From positions 1 to 27,030 of the IMG/VR virus record IMGVR_UViG_3300046171_000269: a stretch of DNA of 27,030 bases. One strand, 5' to 3'. Position 1 is the stretch's first letter. Every line of letters begins with the position of its first letter. A program made the position numbers and the translations under genes. The stretch comes from a virus. Positions 15,272-21,255 of this stretch are shown piece by piece. The notes under the pieces are model-generated. The model had not been told where the DNA came from and made no database searches. It saw only the letters and a list, made by a program, of their open reading frames with translations.

Positions 15272-15361
15272 ATGTTAGTTGTCTCAGAAATCATGCTCGC
15301 GAGCGTAGTTTTTTTGGCACTCATCTACGCTGAAGCACAATTACTATACAACTATAAGTAA
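15272..15361 (+). CDS. 29-residue membrane mini-protein
   Basis: Only one base separates the previous stop from this ATG, and AAAGGAG (15256-15262) provides a ribosome-binding site. Residues about 7-19 (I-M-L-A-S-V-V-F-L-A-L-I-Y) form one hydrophobic span, with a short polar C-terminus. Such mini-proteins occur in cyanophage early regions, but with this length the coding call rests on context and ribosome-binding site. Confidence 0.45.
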   Translation: MLVVSEIMLASVVFLALIYAEAQLLYNYK

Positions 15362-15380
15362 GTAATTGCATTTTAAAATG

Positions 15381-15405
15381 AAGGGGGTTGACACCTCCTT
15401 TTTTT
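15381..15405 (+). terminator. Rho-independent terminator whose loop is a -35 box
   Basis: AAGGGGG (15381-15387) pairs with CCTCCTT (15394-15400), with one G-T wobble, around the loop TTGACA, followed by TTTTT. It ends the 14696-15361 mini-gene unit. Confidence 0.7.
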
Positions 15406-15415
15406 ATGCTATAGT
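15388..15415 (+). promoter_or_regulatory. Sigma-70-type promoter with consensus -35
   Basis: TTGACA (15388-15393), a 16-base spacer, then TATAGT (15410-15415). Transcription would begin near 15421, at the first base of the structured segment. Confidence 0.7.
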
Positions 15416-15419
15416 ATAT

Positions 15420-15600
15420 TTGTTGGACGCAACAATGGGAGTGACTGAATAAACTTACTGGCAACCGCTGGTTAAGGTGATGAGACACAGGTGGTGCTGC
15501 TGCGAAAGCAGAATCGATTTACCAATCGGGTCTCAGGCAAGAATGTATTTACTCTGTAGTAATGCCCATTCTTTGTTGGTACACAGGAACCCAACCTCCC
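15420..15600 (+). ncRNA. Candidate structured non-coding RNA or leader
   Basis: No open frame of note runs through this stretch. Visible helices: TTGTTG/CAACAA (15420-15425, 15430-15435); closing GGGAG/CTCCC (15437-15441, 15596-15600); AACC/GGTT (15463-15466, 15470-15473); TGAGAC/GTCTCA (15481-15486, 15530-15535), enclosing CTGC-GAAA-GCAG (15500-15511) and CGATT-TACC-AATCG (15515-15528); AAGAATG/CATTCTT (15539-15545, 15567-15573), enclosing TTACT-CTGT-AGTAA (15549-15562); and GTTGG/CCAAC (15575-15579, 15591-15595). This is a multibranched fold behind its own promoter. No terminator is seen at the 3' end, so it may be the leader of the 15628-thyX unit or be processed. Not a tRNA by layout. Confidence 0.6.
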
Positions 15601-15601
15601 T

Positions 15602-15609
15602 CCTAAATA
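15602..15609 (+). promoter_or_regulatory. Possible late promoter, CCTAAATA
   Basis: CCTAAATA, 18 bases before the ATG at 15628, matches the late octamer at the last seven positions of the TCTAAATA variant. Confidence 0.4.
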
Positions 15610-15627
15610 ATAAAGTAGACAATAAAT

Positions 15628-15798
15628 ATGCAACGCAAACCAAGAGCTAAACGACTTGTTAAAGTCTTGGAAAAATTAATCGCTCAAGAACATCTTTACA
15701 CTGACGAGCAATTAAAAGAAATGAAACAAGCACTTCGTGTCGTAAAGAAAGAAATGAATATTCTAAATACTAAACTTAAAAGAGGTTTTGGTTCATGA
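15628..15798 (+). CDS. Small basic helical protein
   Basis: A 56-residue, Lys/Arg-rich protein starting M-Q-R-K-P-R-A-K-R-L-V-K. Heptad-like Leu spacing suggests a helical hairpin or short coiled coil. H-L-Y-T-D-E-Q-L-K-E-M-K near residues 22-33 is wording I recognise from small cyanophage proteins near ThyX. The stop overlaps the thyX start (ATGA), so the two are coupled. A nucleic-acid-binding role is possible from charge alone; otherwise unknown. Confidence 0.6.
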   Translation: MQRKPRAKRLVKVLEKLIAQEHLYTDEQLKEMKQALRVVKKEMNILNTKLKRGFGS

Positions 15799-16427
15799 CC
15801 ATAAAACTAATAAGTGTTTCTCCCGATGCGGAGAAAACAATGGCACATATTGCCAGAGTATCTAATCCGAATAATCAAGATAATCCAAATTACTCAGGAT
15901 TACTAAGATATTGTATTAAGCATAATCATTGGTCTGTTTTTGAACAGTCATCAATGACTCTGGAGATAGAAACTACAAGAGCAATCGCAGCACAAATATT
16001 AAGGCATCGTTCTTTTACATTTCAAGAGTTCTCACAGAGATATGCACAAAGTAATGAATTAGGTAATATTCAATTACCAGATTTGAGAAGACAAGATAAG
16101 AAGAATCGTCAAAATAGCATTGATGATTTAGATCCTTTTGTTCAGCAAAAATTAGAAGCACAAATGATAACTCTTTTCAGTTCTGCTCAGTCATTGTATA
16201 ATCAGATGATTGAAGAAGGAGTTGCGAAAGAGTGTGCTAGAATGGTATTACCACTGTGTACACCAACAAGAATCTATATGACAGGTTCTTGCAGATCATG
16301 GATACATTACATTGATCTGAGGACTGCACACGGTACTCAGAAGGAACATATGGACATTGCGGAAGCATGTCGATCTGTCTTTATTGAGCAGTTTCCTATA
16401 GTATCAGAAGCCCTTCAATGGGTCTAA
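15795..16427 (+). CDS. thyX: FAD-dependent thymidylate synthase ThyX
   Basis: A 210-residue protein, the usual ThyX length. The ThyX signature R-H-R-x7-S is present as R70-H71-R72 ... S80, followed by Q-R-Y-A-Q. The flavoenzyme makes dTMP from dUMP using methylenetetrahydrofolate and NAD(P)H, supplying phage DNA synthesis. The C-terminal half has C-T-P-T-R-I-Y-M-T-G-S-C-R-S-W-I-H-Y and D-L-R-T-A, the usual second half of the substrate site. The start overlaps the upstream gene; the stop is inside a TCTAAATA late-type promoter. Confidence 0.95.
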   Translation: MTIKLISVSPDAEKTMAHIARVSNPNNQDNPNYSGLLRYCIKHNHWSVFEQSSMTLEIETTRAIAAQILRHRSFTFQEFSQRYAQSNELGNIQLPDLRRQDKKNRQNSIDDLDPFVQQKLEAQMITLFSSAQSLYNQMIEEGVAKECARMVLPLCTPTRIYMTGSCRSWIHYIDLRTAHGTQKEHMDIAEACRSVFIEQFPIVSEALQWV

Positions 16428-16430
16428 ATA
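16423..16430 (+). promoter_or_regulatory. T4-type late promoter variant, TCTAAATA
   Basis: TCTAAATA followed by ACTACATCTAAAA, with the thyX stop codon embedded. It lies 20 bases before the ATG at 16451. Confidence 0.5.
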
Positions 16431-16450
16431 ACTACATCTAAAATCAAATT

Positions 16451-16714
16451 ATGGCGACCTATCCAGTTGTTCACACAGAAACAGGTGAGCAAAAAGAAGT
16501 ATCAATGAGTGTTCACGATTGGGATCAGTGGTGTGCTGATAATCCTAATTGGTCAAGAGATTATTCTGATCCATCTACAATGCCCGGAGTTGGTGAAGTT
16601 GGAGAGTGGAAAGATAAACTGAGAAAGAAAAATCCGGGTTGGAATGATGTATTAGCAAAAGCAGCGAAGAGTCATGGAAATAGAAAAGATCCTCGTTTAG
16701 TACAAAAACTATAA
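16451..16714 (+). CDS. Conserved cyanophage protein upstream of phoH
   Basis: An 87-residue protein. M-S-V-H-D-W-D-Q-W near residues 19-27, then D-N-P-N-W-S-R-D and V-G-E-W-K-D-K-L, and N-P-G-W-N-D-V-L-A-K-A-A-K-S near 60-73 form a Trp-rich pattern I recognise from many T4-like cyanophages, usually next to phoH. In some genomes relatives carry a zinc-ribbon annotation, but no Cys pairs are present here. The stop overlaps the phoH start (TAATG). The function is unknown. Confidence 0.65.
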   Translation: MATYPVVHTETGEQKEVSMSVHDWDQWCADNPNWSRDYSDPSTMPGVGEVGEWKDKLRKKNPGWNDVLAKAAKSHGNRKDPRLVQKL

Positions 16715-17466
16715 TGCCTAGAAAAAAGAGAACTTCCGATCAACCGATTGGTGTTGGTTTGACCGCGAAGCAGTTTAAACGAAAGAAACCAGTAAATGCA
16801 GATTATCTAATTGATGTAGAACCGTTAACAGATAATCAAAAGAAATTGTTTGAATCATATAAACATAAGCAGATTGTTGCCTATGGTGCTGCAGGAACTG
16901 GAAAGACCTTTATAACCCTCTACAATGCGTTAGTTGATGTTTTAGATGAAACTACACCATATGAGAGAATCTATCTTGTGAGGTCTCTTGTTGCATGTAG
17001 AGAGATTGGATTTCTTCCCGGAGATCATGAAGATAAAGCAGATATATATCAAATACCATACAAAAATATGGTAAAATATATGTTCCAGATGCCATCAGAT
17101 GCAGACTTTGAAATGCTCTATGGTAATCTCAAGGCTCAGGAAACAATTAAGTTCTGGAGTACCTCATTTTTGAGGGGAACAACACTTGATAATTGTATTG
17201 TTATAGTTGATGAATTTCAAAACTTGAATTTTCATGAATTAGATAGTATAATAACAAGAGTTGGTGAAAACAGTAAAATTTGCTTCTGTGGTGACGCATC
17301 TCAGACCGATTTACAAAAGACCAATGAAAAAAACGGAATCATGGATTTCCTAAAGATAGTTCGCACAATGCCATCATTCGATATTATTGAATTTGGTCTT
17401 GATGACATAGTTCGATCCGGACTTGTTAAGGAATATCTTGTCGCAAAAACGCAGTTAGGTATGTAA
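16714..17466 (+). CDS. phoH: PhoH-like ATPase
   Basis: A 250-residue P-loop protein. Walker A is G58-A-A-G-T-G-K64-T65 and Walker B is I-V-I-V-D166-E167-F-Q-N. Y-L-V-R-S near 87-91 and G-D-A-S-Q-T-D near 193-199 are the helicase-like sensor segments of the PhoH family. The gene is widespread in marine phages; proposed roles include RNA metabolism and stress response, and none is settled. It is coupled on both sides by TAATG overlaps. The basic N-terminus (P-R-K-K-R) extends the family core. Confidence 0.9.
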   Translation: MPRKKRTSDQPIGVGLTAKQFKRKKPVNADYLIDVEPLTDNQKKLFESYKHKQIVAYGAAGTGKTFITLYNALVDVLDETTPYERIYLVRSLVACREIGFLPGDHEDKADIYQIPYKNMVKYMFQMPSDADFEMLYGNLKAQETIKFWSTSFLRGTTLDNCIVIVDEFQNLNFHELDSIITRVGENSKICFCGDASQTDLQKTNEKNGIMDFLKIVRTMPSFDIIEFGLDDIVRSGLVKEYLVAKTQLGM

Positions 17467-18146
17467 TGTTTAATCATGTAGAACTTGATCTTCCAAAACT
17501 TTCGAGAGAAACAATTGATGGAGTTCGTTATTATTCTGTACCTGATGAGGAGGAACTACTTAAGTTAGTTTCAATCACATCAGTTACAAGTCATTTTAAC
17601 AAAGAGATCTTTGTTAATTGGCGAAAAAGAGTTGGTAACGAAAAAGCAGATCGCATTACAAAGGCTGCAACAACTCGCGGTACAGACTATCATACACTTA
17701 CAGAGTATTATCTGAAGAATGATAATTTACCAGAAGTGAAACCTATCTCTGAGTTCTTATTCAAGATCTCTAAATCCACACTTGGTAAGATAGATAATAT
17801 TCACTCATTAGAAGGTTCACTTTATAGCAAGCAATTAGGTATTGCTGGAACCGTTGACTGTATCGCAGAGTATAACGGAGAGTTGGCAATAATTGACTTT
17901 AAGACATCAGCAAAACCAAAACCAAGAGACTGGATCGAACATTATTTTGTTCAGGCAATGGCATATGGTTGTATGCTTTATGAACTGACGGGTATATCTA
18001 TTAAAAAATTAGTAATTATTATGTCATGTGAAAACGGAGAATGCATCGTCTATGAAGAATACGACAAAGCAAAGTACATCAAACTACTCGGAGAATATAT
18101 TAGTAAGTTTGTTCAAGATAAACTGGAGCTCTATGGAACCCAATAA
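17466..18146 (+). CDS. PD-(D/E)XK exonuclease (MGME1/RecB-like)
   Basis: A 226-residue nuclease. R-G-T-D-Y-H near 71-76 is the helix preceding the active site; G-T-V-D131 and I-I-D144-F-K146-T-S give the metal-binding D ... D-x-K set; Q163-A-M-A-Y167 is the Q-x-x-x-Y motif of the RecB/MGME1-type branch. It is probably involved in processing DNA ends during replication or recombination, or host DNA breakdown (inference). It is coupled to phoH by TAATG and overlaps gp33 by 14 bases. Confidence 0.8.
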   Translation: MFNHVELDLPKLSRETIDGVRYYSVPDEEELLKLVSITSVTSHFNKEIFVNWRKRVGNEKADRITKAATTRGTDYHTLTEYYLKNDNLPEVKPISEFLFKISKSTLGKIDNIHSLEGSLYSKQLGIAGTVDCIAEYNGELAIIDFKTSAKPKPRDWIEHYFVQAMAYGCMLYELTGISIKKLVIIMSCENGECIVYEEYDKAKYIKLLGEYISKFVQDKLELYGTQ

Positions 18147-18393
18147 AGAACTTGAGAAGGCCATTGAGAAGAAGTTTCTGACACCTCAGAAGTTTGCGAT
18201 CGAAATCGAAAAAATAGTTGCGGAAGAAAAAATCAATTACATTGATGCAATCTGCCACTATTGCGAAAGTAACAATCTTGAGATAGAATCAGTAACGAAA
18301 CTCATTTCCAAATCACTCAAGGAAAGACTAAAGTGGGACGCAACTCGTCTCAACTACATGAAAAAAACAACTCGTGCTAGACTACCTTTATAA
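18133..18393 (+). CDS. 33: gp33-like late-transcription coactivator
   Basis: 86 residues from the ATG at 18133. A longer frame from 18028 is mostly read inside the exonuclease gene and is not supported. The helical, charged sequence contains F-L-T-P-Q-K-F-A-I-E-I-E, I-D-A-I-C-H-Y-C-E-S-N-N near 41-52, and ends R-L-N-Y-M-K-K-T-T-R-A-R-L-P-L, which matches the C-terminal wording of cyanophage gp33. In T4, gp33 bridges RNA polymerase to the sliding clamp gp45 for late transcription with gp55. The late octamers in this window are the expected targets. It is shorter than T4 gp33 (112 residues), as is usual in cyanophages. Confidence 0.75.
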   Translation: MEPNKELEKAIEKKFLTPQKFAIEIEKIVAEEKINYIDAICHYCESNNLEIESVTKLISKSLKERLKWDATRLNYMKKTTRARLPL

Positions 18394-18602
18394 TGAAAGT
18401 ATCTCAATCTGAATTAATTCATCATCGATTACAAGCAATGCTCCGAGAGCATTCCTTTAGTGATCTCAAATATCTTGGTATAAGACCCGATAGTATCGGT
18501 GTTGACCAACATTGGTATATGATAGGTGATAATGAAGTCCCTGTCGATGCAATTGAAGAATTAGAAAGTGAAGAGACTGACGATGAAAGTGACACCATTT
18601 GA
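18393..18602 (+). CDS. Conserved small acidic cyanophage protein
   Basis: A 69-residue protein between gp33 and gp59, overlapping gp33 by one base (TAATG). I-H-H-R-L-Q-A-M-L-R-E-H near 9-20 is helical, then Y-L-G-I-R-P-D-S-I-G-V and W-Y-M-I-G-D-N-E-V-P, with an acidic tail (E-E-L-E-S-E-E-T-D-D-E-S-D). It has no catalytic motif. Its position among replication genes and acidic tail suggest a protein-binding role (inference). Confidence 0.6.
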   Translation: MKVSQSELIHHRLQAMLREHSFSDLKYLGIRPDSIGVDQHWYMIGDNEVPVDAIEELESEETDDESDTI

Positions 18603-19179
18603 AACCTACCAGACATATCTTTCAATTAAAAATCATTTTTCCAGTTCAAAGTATGATTACTTTAAGTATGGAGGAAGATCAAGAGCAAAGGTAACTGCCT
18701 TTAATAAAAGGAAAGATAAGTATTGGTTTGAAAAGACATCAAGAAAATATGCTGACAATAATATTGTTGACTTTCTTGTGTCTAACTTTGTGACCGCAAA
18801 TAATCCATCAAGTTTATGGATTGGTGAAATTATTAATTCTGGTGAGAGAACTTACTCAGAATGGTCACGCAAACAACAAAGTTTGAGTTACATATTCAAA
18901 GAACAGATCACGCAACTGTTTGAAGAATATACTCTTGATGAGTTATTTGATTGTACAAATGGTCATCCTCCAATACTCAAAGAGTACTTGGGTGATCATA
19001 TCGATCTCGAAACAGTTGTAATACTTGAAAAGGTATTTGAATTCTGTAGTCAATTTGACAGAAAACTTAATGACCCTGTGTGGGAAACCGTAAGTATGAA
19101 GATTAGAAAGTATTCCCCTTTCATAAATATAGATGTGTTACAATATAAAAAAGTCCTAAGAGAAGTAGTAAATGGGTAA
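18583..19179 (+). CDS. 59: gp59-like loader of replicative helicase gp41
   Basis: 198 residues from the ATG at 18583. An in-frame GTG at 18568 would add five residues but is less likely. T4 gp59 is 217 residues. The N-terminus M-K-V-T-P-F-E-T-Y-Q-T-Y, with F-x-Y-G-G-R-S-R-A-K and K-R-K-D-K-Y-W-F-E-K near 44-53, is characteristic of cyanophage gp59. In T4 it binds fork DNA and gp32 and loads gp41 helicase; gp32 is encoded two genes downstream. The C-terminal half is helical and ends L-R-E-V-V-N-G. It overlaps the next gene by eight bases. Confidence 0.85.
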   Translation: MKVTPFETYQTYLSIKNHFSSSKYDYFKYGGRSRAKVTAFNKRKDKYWFEKTSRKYADNNIVDFLVSNFVTANNPSSLWIGEIINSGERTYSEWSRKQQSLSYIFKEQITQLFEEYTLDELFDCTNGHPPILKEYLGDHIDLETVVILEKVFEFCSQFDRKLNDPVWETVSMKIRKYSPFINIDVLQYKKVLREVVNG

Positions 19180-19504
19180 GTTTTTTGAGTCTGAATTAGT
19201 TCGAGAAGAACTAGAAGAAATCGGTAAACTCCAACAGGAGATTTACGGAAATGTCATTAGCTTTCCTACTATGTCTCGTCAAGAACAATTGGAACATGTT
19301 GATAAATTGACTGAATTGCTTGACAAACAAAAAATAATGTATGCAAGATTATCACTATCAGATGATCCTGAGGCCATTGAACTATTGGGTTCAATGAAAT
19401 CATCATTTCATATGATGGGTTTTCCTGCAGATATGAATGTTAATCTTTTCTTCGATGAAGCGAAAAAAACAATAGAGACTCTAAGAGTGTCTATTGACAA
19501 ATAG
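19172..19504 (+). CDS. DUF1825 family protein
   Basis: A 110-residue, all-helical protein. It starts M-G-K-F-F-E-S-E-L-V-R-E-E-L-E-E-I, then has L-L-D-K-Q-K-I-M-Y-A-R-L-S-L-S-D-D-P near 48-65 and M-M-G-F-P near 81-85. This matches DUF1825, a family of cyanobacteria and cyanophages, and supports a cyanobacterial host. The function is unknown. The gene ends among the -35 and -10 boxes of the gp32 promoter. Confidence 0.8.
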   Translation: MGKFFESELVREELEEIGKLQQEIYGNVISFPTMSRQEQLEHVDKLTELLDKQKIMYARLSLSDDPEAIELLGSMKSSFHMMGFPADMNVNLFFDEAKKTIETLRVSIDK

Positions 19505-19521
19505 TATGAATCTGTTATACT
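19494..19521 (+). promoter_or_regulatory. Sigma-70-type promoter for gp32
   Basis: TTGACA (19494-19499), a 16-base spacer, TATACT (19516-19521); both boxes are close to consensus. It is about 45 bases before the gp32 ATG and gives a separate monocistronic transcript. Confidence 0.8.
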
Positions 19522-19566
19522 AGTAAAGTAAATCTACCAAAATCCAATTAAATCCGAGGTAATCCA

Positions 19567-20466
19567 ATGTCGTTTGCTAATCTAAAAAAGCAATCTAAAT
19601 TAGGTTCTTTAACTGCAAAGTTAGTTAAAGAAGTAGAGAAGATGAACAATAACGGTGCTTCTGGAGATGACCGTCTCTGGAAACTCGATGTAGACAAAAG
19701 TGGTAACGGTTATGCTGTTATTCGTTTTCTACCTGCACCTGAGAATGAAGATCTTCCGTTCGTTAAATTATATTCACATGCGTTTCAAGGCTCAGGTGGA
19801 TGGTATATTGAGAACAGTTTGACCACATTAGGTCAAAAAGACCCAGTGTCAGAATATAATTCCCAGTTGTGGAATAATGGAACTGATGCCGGTAAGGAAA
19901 TGGCAAGAAAGCAGAAACGCAAATTGACCTATATTTCCAACATCTATGTTGTGAAAGATCCTGCAAATCCAGAGAATGAGGGTAAGACTTTCTTATACAA
20001 ATATGGTAAGAAAATCTTTGATAAACTCACTGCAGCAATGCAACCTGAGTTTGAGGATGAAGAAGCAATCGATCCATTCGATTTCTGGCAGGGTGCTAAC
20101 TTCAAATTGAAAGCAAAGAATGTTGCTGGATATCGTAATTATGACTCTAGTGAGTTCGCTGCTGTATCACCATTATTAGATGATGATGATGCAATGGAAG
20201 CAATCTGGAAGAAAGAATTATCTCTTTCTGAGTTTGTTGAACCTGCACAGTTCAAGACATACGATGAACTTAAAGTTCGTCTAGAGTATGTTCTTGGTAA
20301 GAGAGGTGCTAGACCAGCCGCTCAAGATTCAGAAGTTCAAGAAGAAGAGTATGAGACAACTCCTGTCGCAGAGGCAAGAGAAACAGTTTCATCTGTTGCT
20401 TCAGGTTCAAGTGAAATTGAAGATGATGATACACTATCTTATTTTCAACGACTTGCTGAAAATTAA
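19567..20466 (+). CDS. 32: gp32-like single-stranded DNA-binding protein
   Basis: 299 residues (T4 gp32 has 301). The N-terminus carries the cooperative-binding basic region (F-A-N-L-K-K-Q-S-K-L-G). The OB-fold core includes G-Y-A-V-I-R-F-L-P-A-P near 48-58, H71, W-Y-I-E-N-S, A-R-K-Q-K-R-K-L-T-Y-I near 111-121, and F-D-F-W-Q-G-A-N-F-K-L-K. The acidic C-terminus (E-I-E-D-D-D-T-L) is the T4 protein-interaction tail. The Cys residues of the T4 zinc site are absent. A GAGGTAAT ribosome-binding site precedes the ATG, and the gene has its own promoter and terminator, expected for an abundant protein. Confidence 0.9.
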   Translation: MSFANLKKQSKLGSLTAKLVKEVEKMNNNGASGDDRLWKLDVDKSGNGYAVIRFLPAPENEDLPFVKLYSHAFQGSGGWYIENSLTTLGQKDPVSEYNSQLWNNGTDAGKEMARKQKRKLTYISNIYVVKDPANPENEGKTFLYKYGKKIFDKLTAAMQPEFEDEEAIDPFDFWQGANFKLKAKNVAGYRNYDSSEFAAVSPLLDDDDAMEAIWKKELSLSEFVEPAQFKTYDELKVRLEYVLGKRGARPAAQDSEVQEEEYETTPVAEARETVSSVASGSSEIEDDDTLSYFQRLAEN

Positions 20467-20538
20467 TGAGATATAATCAGACCTGTTTAACCTTGTTGGT
20501 TATTGCAGCATGGTTAAATCTTATTTTAAAATAACTAC

Positions 20539-20563
20539 AAGGGGTTTCACGACCCCTTTTTTT
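20539..20563 (+). terminator. Rho-independent terminator after gp32
   Basis: AAGGGGT (20539-20545) pairs with ACCCCTT (20552-20558) around a six-base loop, followed by TTTTT. The minus-strand gene gp53 ends against it, so it separates convergent transcripts. Confidence 0.85.
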
Positions 20564-21254
20564 ATGGCATTGATATATTTAAATTTTCTGTCTGTGCGGT
20601 ATTATCATCAATTCTTTGAGTTGATTCATCGTAAATCATAATCTCTCTAAAATCATCTAAGAACTGTTGTAAGTATCCTCTTTTTAGAACAAATATATTT
20701 CTCTTCTCTTCATTCCTTATAGTCTCGTATTCATAATTAGATATCGCATTTACTGGATTATCAATACTTGAAACATTAGTTCCGAGTTTTGTCAAATCAT
20801 TTGTATATGTGATACCACTATCATAGTATGCTATTTTAAAATTTTGATTAACTCTTTTTCCCTTCTCAAGTATTATCTTACCACTTGAATCTTTTACTTG
20901 TTTTGTTTCATAGAATTTAATATCAGTTAGACCACTCAATCCATATTTGGTTACTGAGTATTCATATAGATCTTGATTTGATAAAGGCCATTCATCACGA
21001 ATGTTAACAATACCTGCACATACAACTACAACATAGTCAAGACCATCACTACCATATAATTCTTCTGCAACATTATCTGGACGAAATCCTTCTGGTATCT
21101 CATACCTATCAAATAGTGTGATGATACTTTGTAAATCTTCTCTTAGTTTGACACGACGAAATAAATTCTTTGCATCAACATAATCAAGTGATGAGTTCTT
21201 ATCACTTAGAAACGAAGGGTAGCGTAATGTTGGTAACTCTCTGAAATATCCCAT
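20562..21254 (-). CDS. 53: gp53-like baseplate wedge protein
   Basis: A 230-residue protein (T4 gp53 has 196). The N-terminus M-G-Y-F-R-E-L-P-T-L-R-Y-P-S, followed by D-Y-V-D-A-K-N-L-F-R-R-V-K-L-R and the D-Y-V-V-V-V-C-A-G-I-V-N-I-R-D-E-W-P-L segment near 73-91, is typical of cyanophage gp53. In T4 it joins the wedge subunits around the hub to complete the baseplate. It starts one base after the gp48-like stop, with an AGGA ribosome-binding site inside that gene's end. The C-terminal 60 residues are longer than in T4. Confidence 0.85.
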   Translation of the reverse strand: MGYFRELPTLRYPSFLSDKNSSLDYVDAKNLFRRVKLREDLQSIITLFDRYEIPEGFRPDNVAEELYGSDGLDYVVVVCAGIVNIRDEWPLSNQDLYEYSVTKYGLSGLTDIKFYETKQVKDSSGKIILEKGKRVNQNFKIAYYDSGITYTNDLTKLGTNVSSIDNPVNAISNYEYETIRNEEKRNIFVLKRGYLQQFLDDFREIMIYDESTQRIDDNTAQTENLNISMP

Positions 21255-21255
21255 A

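Noticed and set aside
15481-15535. tRNA-like reading of the TGAGAC/GTCTCA domain
   Set aside because: There is no seven-base acceptor stem, no T-loop sequence GTTCRA and no usable anticodon arm.
18028-18132. N-terminal extension of gp33
   Set aside because: This part lies wholly inside the exonuclease gene, and the conserved gp33 start M-E-P-N-K begins at 18133.
18336-18343. Fourth GGACGCAA copy
   Set aside because: It lies within gp33 coding sequence with none of the other element parts around it.
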